DNA from: Macrostomum hystrix
Lineage: Eukaryota; Platyhelminthes; Macrostomidae
Direction: 5' to 3'
Length of the DNA: 64,000 bases
Assembly (NCBI GenBank): GCA_950097015.1
Contig: CATNEN010000007.1
Location: forward strand, 5,446,001 to 5,510,000
Notes under the pieces: generated by a model
Told to the model about the DNA's origin: nothing
The model's database searches: none
Seen by the model: only the letters and a program-made list of their open reading frames with translations
Position numbers and translations under genes: made by a program
Shown: positions 60,390-64,000 of the stretch, one piece after another
Layout of the letters: every line of letters begins with the position of its first letter
How positions within the stretch are numbered: the stretch's first letter is position 1

Positions 60390-61302
60390 GTTAGATATTT
60401 TTTCATTTCTATTAAATAAGTTTTTATTTCTAGCTTCTTGTTATAAACCTAAATCAATTAAAAAAGGCTTTTGTTAGTTAAGTGGGATAAATTCTCAATA
60501 AATACAGAAAAGTCAATATCAGTACTTATCATCAGAGTCGATACAGAATGATATAGACAAGACATGCAAGCTATGAAGTTCTGCAGTCAGGAATGTGTAT
60601 ATTGGCACATTTTAATTGCATTCAGGCATTGGCAAGACAACTGCCACGCGTCGGCTGGCTGATCTGTGGCTCAGCCGGGGTCGCCCAGCTACTGGATTCT
60701 ACACCGAGGAGGTCAGGCTGAATGGCAGGCGAATTGGCTTCGATGTGGTGTCCATCCCCCATGGCAGTCGAGCTGTATTGGCCAGGACTAAGTAAGTAGT
60801 TCACTGTTGTCGAGTTGCTCATTTCGATTTTTGTCTACAATGCTCTCAATTTAACAAAAACGTCCTTTCTCCAAGGCCATACGCCAACTTTGCCCAGCAG
60901 TTGCCGCAGCAGCAGCCGCCGCGCGTTGCCTCCTACCTTGTCAACGTCGCCGCTTTCGAAGCGGCAGCCGCAGCTGCACTTAGGCCAGCTCTGGAGTGCG
61001 AGCTGCCGAATCCTTCGCTTCTGGTTGTAATTGACGAAGTTGGCAAAATGGAGCTATTCAGCGGTCTATTTCGTAGTCTAGTGGAGCGCCTGCTTAAAGA
61101 AGTGACTAGACCTGATCAACCGCCCTACCGGTTGCTAGTGACGCTACCAATTTCTAAGGGCCCGCGAGAAGATGGATTAATTAGCCGGCTGAGATTGGCC
61201 AGCGGCGACAGTTTCCAGTTGATTGCACTGGCGCACGAGTCACGCAACGCGGCGCCCGAAGCTGGGCTGAAGATTTTGGAGATTGATCTAGCTGCGAAAT
61301 AG
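60341..61302 (+). CDS. NTPCR: Cancer-related nucleoside-triphosphatase (THEP1 family)
   Basis: NTPCR hydrolyses nucleoside 5'-triphosphates slowly, a P-loop enzyme of the THEP1 family (role in cells poorly known). Three exons, 60341-60389, 60626-60791 and 60876-61302, join in phase (1, then 2) to give 213 aa, somewhat longer than the human protein (190 aa). The Walker A motif GPPGIGKTT spans the exon 1/2 junction. Then come TGFYTEEVRLNGRRIGFDVV, a Gln/Pro-rich insert (AQQLPQQQPPR), SYLVNVAAF, the Walker B LLVVIDEVGKMELFS, and a divergent C-terminal half. The GFYTEEVR and DEVGKMELFS signatures are diagnostic. The start ATG follows TTTCTAG and CTCCAG strings by 8-15 bp. It lies 0.9 kb upstream of the PICH gene on the same strand. 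Confidence 0.95.
60626..60791 (+). CDS. NTPCR: NTPCR exon 2
   Basis: GCATTCAG acceptor, GTAAGT donor. Encodes GIGKTTATRRLADLWLSRGR and TGFYTEEVRLNGRRIGFDVV. Confidence 0.95.
60876..61302 (+). CDS. NTPCR: NTPCR exon 3
   Basis: CTCCAAG acceptor completing a Lys codon; Walker B VVIDEVGKMELFS; TAG stop. Confidence 0.93.
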
Positions 61303-61478
61303 ACTATTCACAATACTTAAGACACTACCGATGAAACATTAATCAAGCGTACATTTTATATGCCGATTCTGTGCTTTACTGTTTAATGCATTTCAATCTT
61401 GGATAAGAATTTTCTCATTTATTTGGTTTCGAGTGTCTTAAATATCTTTTAACATTTGCTGCTAAAATATTGTATAAA

Positions 61479-61484
61479 AATAAA
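61479..61484 (+). promoter_or_regulatory. polyadenylation signal of NTPCR
   Basis: AATAAA 177 bp after the NTPCR stop, with T-rich sequence following. Confidence 0.5.
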
Positions 61485-61611
61485 ACACTGCTCTAAATGC
61501 AAATTACAAACTTCATTTTTTTTCAAATTTGTCGATTTTATTTCTTAAGAGACTTAAAAGCCCGCGTTTTTCTTACGCGCATTTTCTCCGCAATGTACGA
61601 TAATTTTCGCA

Positions 61612-62150
61612 CGGCAGTCCCACACTCTGATCCTTCACTGACTGGCAGTCCAACACTCTGATCCTTCACTGACTGGCAGTCCCACACTCTGATCCTTCAC
61701 TGACTGGCAGTCCCACACTCTGATCCTTCACTGACTGGCAGTCCCACACTCTGATCCTTCACTGACTGGCAGTCCAACACTCTGATCCTTCACTGACTGG
61801 CAGTCCCACACTCTGATCCTTCACTGACTGGCAGTCCCACACTCTGATCCTTCACTGACTGGCAGTCCCACACTCTGATCCTTCACTGACTGGCAGTCCC
61901 ACACTCTGATCCTTCACTGACTGGCAGTCCCACACTCTGATCCTTCACTGACTGGCAGTCCCACACTCTGATCCTTCACTGACTGGCAGTCCCACACTCT
62001 GATCCTTCACTGACTGGCAGTCCCACACTCTGATCCTTCGCTGACTGGCAGTCCCGCACTCTGATCCTTCACTGACTGGCAGTCCCACACTCTGATCCTT
62101 CGCTGACTGGCAGTCCCACACTCTGATCCTTCACTGACTAGCAGTCCCAC
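61612..62150. repeat. 31-bp minisatellite between NTPCR and PICH
   Basis: About 17 copies of a 31-bp unit starting GACTGGCAGTCCCACACTCT, nearly identical. It ends about 45 bp before the pyrimidine-AG that precedes the PICH ATG, so it may be in a 5'-UTR intron or an outron. Confidence 0.96.
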
Positions 62151-62194
62151 ACTTTATTGTACTATTATTTTAGATTTTGACTTGCACTTTTCCA

Positions 62195-62208
62195 GATCTA
62201 TTAGTACT
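62195..62208 (+). promoter_or_regulatory. possible splice or trans-splice acceptor before PICH start
   Basis: CTTGCACTTTTCCAG ends 13 bases before the ATG at 62209: a good 3' splice site. It could serve a 5'-UTR intron or spliced-leader addition. Confidence 0.45.
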
Positions 62209-62893
62209 ATGTCCGGTAACCATGGCAACACAGTGGACGCTGACGGTGTCCAATCGCCGCAGAGCGAGTCCCGCCGTCTAGTTAGCGAGGCCAAGCGGCT
62301 ATTCGAGGCCGGCAATTTGAGTGGCAGCCTGGCCAGCTGCAAGGCGGCCTACGCCATTAAGCCCAGCGAGCAGCTGCAGCGCCGGATTGAACGCCTCGAG
62401 CAGCACATTGCCGACCTGGCTAAGGAAGACGAAGAGGAGGATGAGGAGGAGGACGGTGAACAAGACGTTGGCGACGAGAATCGCAACAGCGAAGTTGACG
62501 CTGACGATGTCGACTTTGTTGAGCCGTCGTCGTTAATGTCGTCGCGTTACAAGCCAACGATGCAGACGAAAGCCAAATCTAGACATCGAGACGCTGATGA
62601 CGATGTCGACGACTACAGCAGTTGGCGCCGAGAGCAGAAGCAGCTGCATCATTATCCACAGCAGAGGCGTCGGTCGCCGCCGCCAATGCAGTCCAAGTCT
62701 CCGCTGGGCATGTCGAATAGCGTCGGCAGCAGCTCCGGCGGAGACGGCGGTCGAGCCGAAGTCTGTCCCGGATTCCAACTGAGCAAGCGGCTATTCGACA
62801 AGCTCTACGATCACCAGAGGGCGGGCGTCTCCTGGCTGTACGGCCTGCACAAGACTGGCAAAGGCGGCATCCTGGCAGACGATATGGGCCTTG
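62209..62893 (+). CDS. ERCC6L: PICH exon 1
   Basis: Start MSGNHGNTVDADGV; ends in motif I at GGCCTTG before a GTGAGT donor, phase 1. The frame runs on through the intron array, which would add nonapeptides (VPMTVSEQL) if retained. Confidence 0.93.
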
Positions 62894-64000
62894 GTGAGTT
62901 TGTCCCAATGACAGTCAGTGAGCAGCTTGTCCCAATGACAGTCAGTGAGCAGCTTGTCCCAATGACAGTCAGTGAGCAGCTTGTCCCCATGACAGTCATT
63001 GAGCAGCTTGTCCCAATGACAGTCAGTGAGCAGCTTGTCCCAATGACAGTCATTGAGCAGCTTGTCCCCATGACAGTCAGTGAGCAGCTTGTCACCATGA
63101 CAGTCAGTGAGCAGCTTGTCCCAGTGACAGTCAGTGAGCAGCTTGTCCCCATGACAGTCAGTGAGCAGCTTGTCCCCATGACAGTCAGTGAGCAGCTTGT
63201 CCCCATGACAGTCAGTGAGCAGCTTGTCCCCATGACAGTCAGTGAGCAGCTTGTCCCCATGACAGTCAGTGCCATTATTTGTCACGCCACCATCCGCAGG
63301 CAAGACCATTCAGTCAATTTCATTCATTCGCGGCTTATTCGACGCAAGCGAGATTCGCTCCGTGCTGCTTATCATGCCGGTGTCCCTCATAGCAACCTGG
63401 CGGCAGGAGTTTGACAAATGGGCGCCCAACATCCCTGTGTACATGTACCACGGACAGACCAAGCGCCAGATGGAGTATGACCTGTCGCGAGTGCAGCGCC
63501 GTTCCGGAGTGCTCATCACAACCTACGGCATGGTAGTATCCTCCTGGGAGTCACTGGCCTGCGACCACAGCCGGCGAACCTTCGTGTGGGATTACGTAAT
63601 CCTTGACGAGGGTCACAAGATCAAGAATTCCAGCAGGAAGACTTCTAAGGTGCGATGACTGTGTGTCTATCTAGTTACCTGCTAGTTTATCCACCTGTCC
63701 TTAGACTCGCCATAGACAAAGACTGATATTTTATTGCTTAACTTTGACAGGGAGTCTTTGCCATCGACGCCAAGCACCGAATCATTCTGACTGGCACAGC
63801 TGTGCAAAATAACCTGATGGAGCTGTGGACCCTGTTTGACTTTGTACATCACGGCACCCTGCTGGGCACGCAGAAGACCTTCAAGACCGAGTACGAGCGG
63901 CCCATCAATCGGTCGCGCGAGAAGGATGCTACAGCATCTGAGCGTCGTTATGGTGACCAGATGGCCCAGAGCCTGAAGTCTCGCATTGATCCGTACTTTC
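62209..64000 (+). CDS. ERCC6L: PICH / ERCC6L DNA translocase, 5' part
   Basis: ERCC6L (PICH) is a SNF2-family ATP-driven DNA translocase that coats ultrafine anaphase bridges. Exons: 62209-62893, 63300-63649, and 63751 to the window edge, all phase-consistent. An N-terminal TPR-like helix pair (SEAKRLFEAGNLSGSLASCK) is followed by an acidic Glu/Asp run, a Ser/Gln-rich linker, and the SNF2 core: LFDKLYDHQRAGVSWLYGLH, motif I GGILADDMGLGKT, LLIMPVSLIATW (Ia), LITTYGM (Ib), motif II DEGH in FVWDYVILDEGHKIK, motif III LTGTAVQNNL, and TFKTEYERPI-REKDAT. GGILADDMGLGKT and REKDAT mark PICH rather than CSB/ERCC6, although DEGH is the CSB-type spelling. The C-terminal helicase lobe lies beyond the right edge. 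The intron between exons 1 and 2 splits motif I and is mostly a minisatellite. Confidence 0.95.
62894..63275. repeat. 27-bp minisatellite beginning at the PICH intron 1 donor
   Basis: About 14 copies of a 27-bp unit starting GTGAGCAGCTTGTCCCAATG. The first, variant unit is the splice donor itself (GTGAGTTTGTCCCAATG). Every unit thus repeats a donor-like CAGTGAGC. The array ends 24 bp before the acceptor. Confidence 0.97.
63300..63649 (+). CDS. ERCC6L: PICH exon 2
   Basis: CCGCAG acceptor and GTGCGA donor, phase 1 to 0. Encodes KTIQSISFIRGLFDASEIRS through motif II (VILDEGHKIKNSSRKTSK). Confidence 0.95.
63751..64000 (+). CDS. ERCC6L: PICH exon 3 (runs off window)
   Basis: TTTGACAG acceptor after a 101-bp intron, phase 0. 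Begins GVFAIDAKHRIILTGTAVQN and continues past the edge. Confidence 0.94.

Noticed and set aside
62791-63309. 172-aa and 154-aa minus frames opposite PICH intron 1
   Set aside because: Produced by the 27-bp period of the array.

Overview
This window is animal nuclear DNA. Genes are split by GT-AG introns, coding exons are GC-rich, introns and intergenic DNA are AT-rich, and tRNA-derived SINEs are scattered through it. One SINE carries a hammerhead ribozyme whose core closely resembles the schistosome type. That, together with possible trans-splice acceptors just before several start codons, makes a flatworm (Platyhelminthes) my best guess, but the sequence alone does not fix the species.

Layout. 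(1) 1-35938, minus strand: most of a tomosyn gene (syntaxin-binding protein 5, STXBP5/STXBP5L). I could place 21 exons with matching phases, from the start codon at 35938 to the exon at 614-709, giving 1,204 codons. The last exons, which should encode the R-SNARE tail, lie beyond the left edge. (2) 35939-38140: AT-rich intergenic DNA between divergent genes. (3) 38141-40053, plus: a C2H2 zinc-finger protein of 509 aa with 10 regular fingers and one degenerate finger in two exons. (4) 41169-42110, plus: an unrecognised 313-aa protein ending in a PDZ-ligand-like TEV. (5) 43084-44146, plus: YEATS4/GAS41, without a found first exon. (6) 46735-55220, plus: an unrecognised 305-aa protein in three phase-matched exons. 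(7) 55221-60340: gene-poor, with one weak candidate small gene. (8) 60341-61302, plus: NTPCR (THEP1-type NTPase), three exons. (9) 62209 to the right edge, plus: ERCC6L/PICH, a SNF2-family DNA translocase, 5' part only.

The most unusual feature of the region is tandem repetition. About 26 minisatellite or microsatellite arrays make up roughly 16 kb, a quarter of the window. Nearly all sit in introns or directly upstream of genes, each usually with its own unit (6 to 126 bp). Several begin at a splice donor or end at an acceptor, and their units repeat splice-site-like sequence. The largest are a 20-bp array of about 5.1 kb in tomosyn intron 20, with an internal 2,280-bp duplication, and a 22-bp array of about 2.1 kb with a 66-bp higher-order period in the 305-aa gene.

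The genes do not form one pathway: vesicle fusion control (tomosyn), chromatin reading (YEATS4), transcription (zinc-finger protein), nucleotide hydrolysis (NTPCR) and mitotic DNA translocation (PICH). The best candidate for a noteworthy system is the hammerhead-bearing Pol III SINE at 21910-22125. The second is the link between minisatellites and splice sites.
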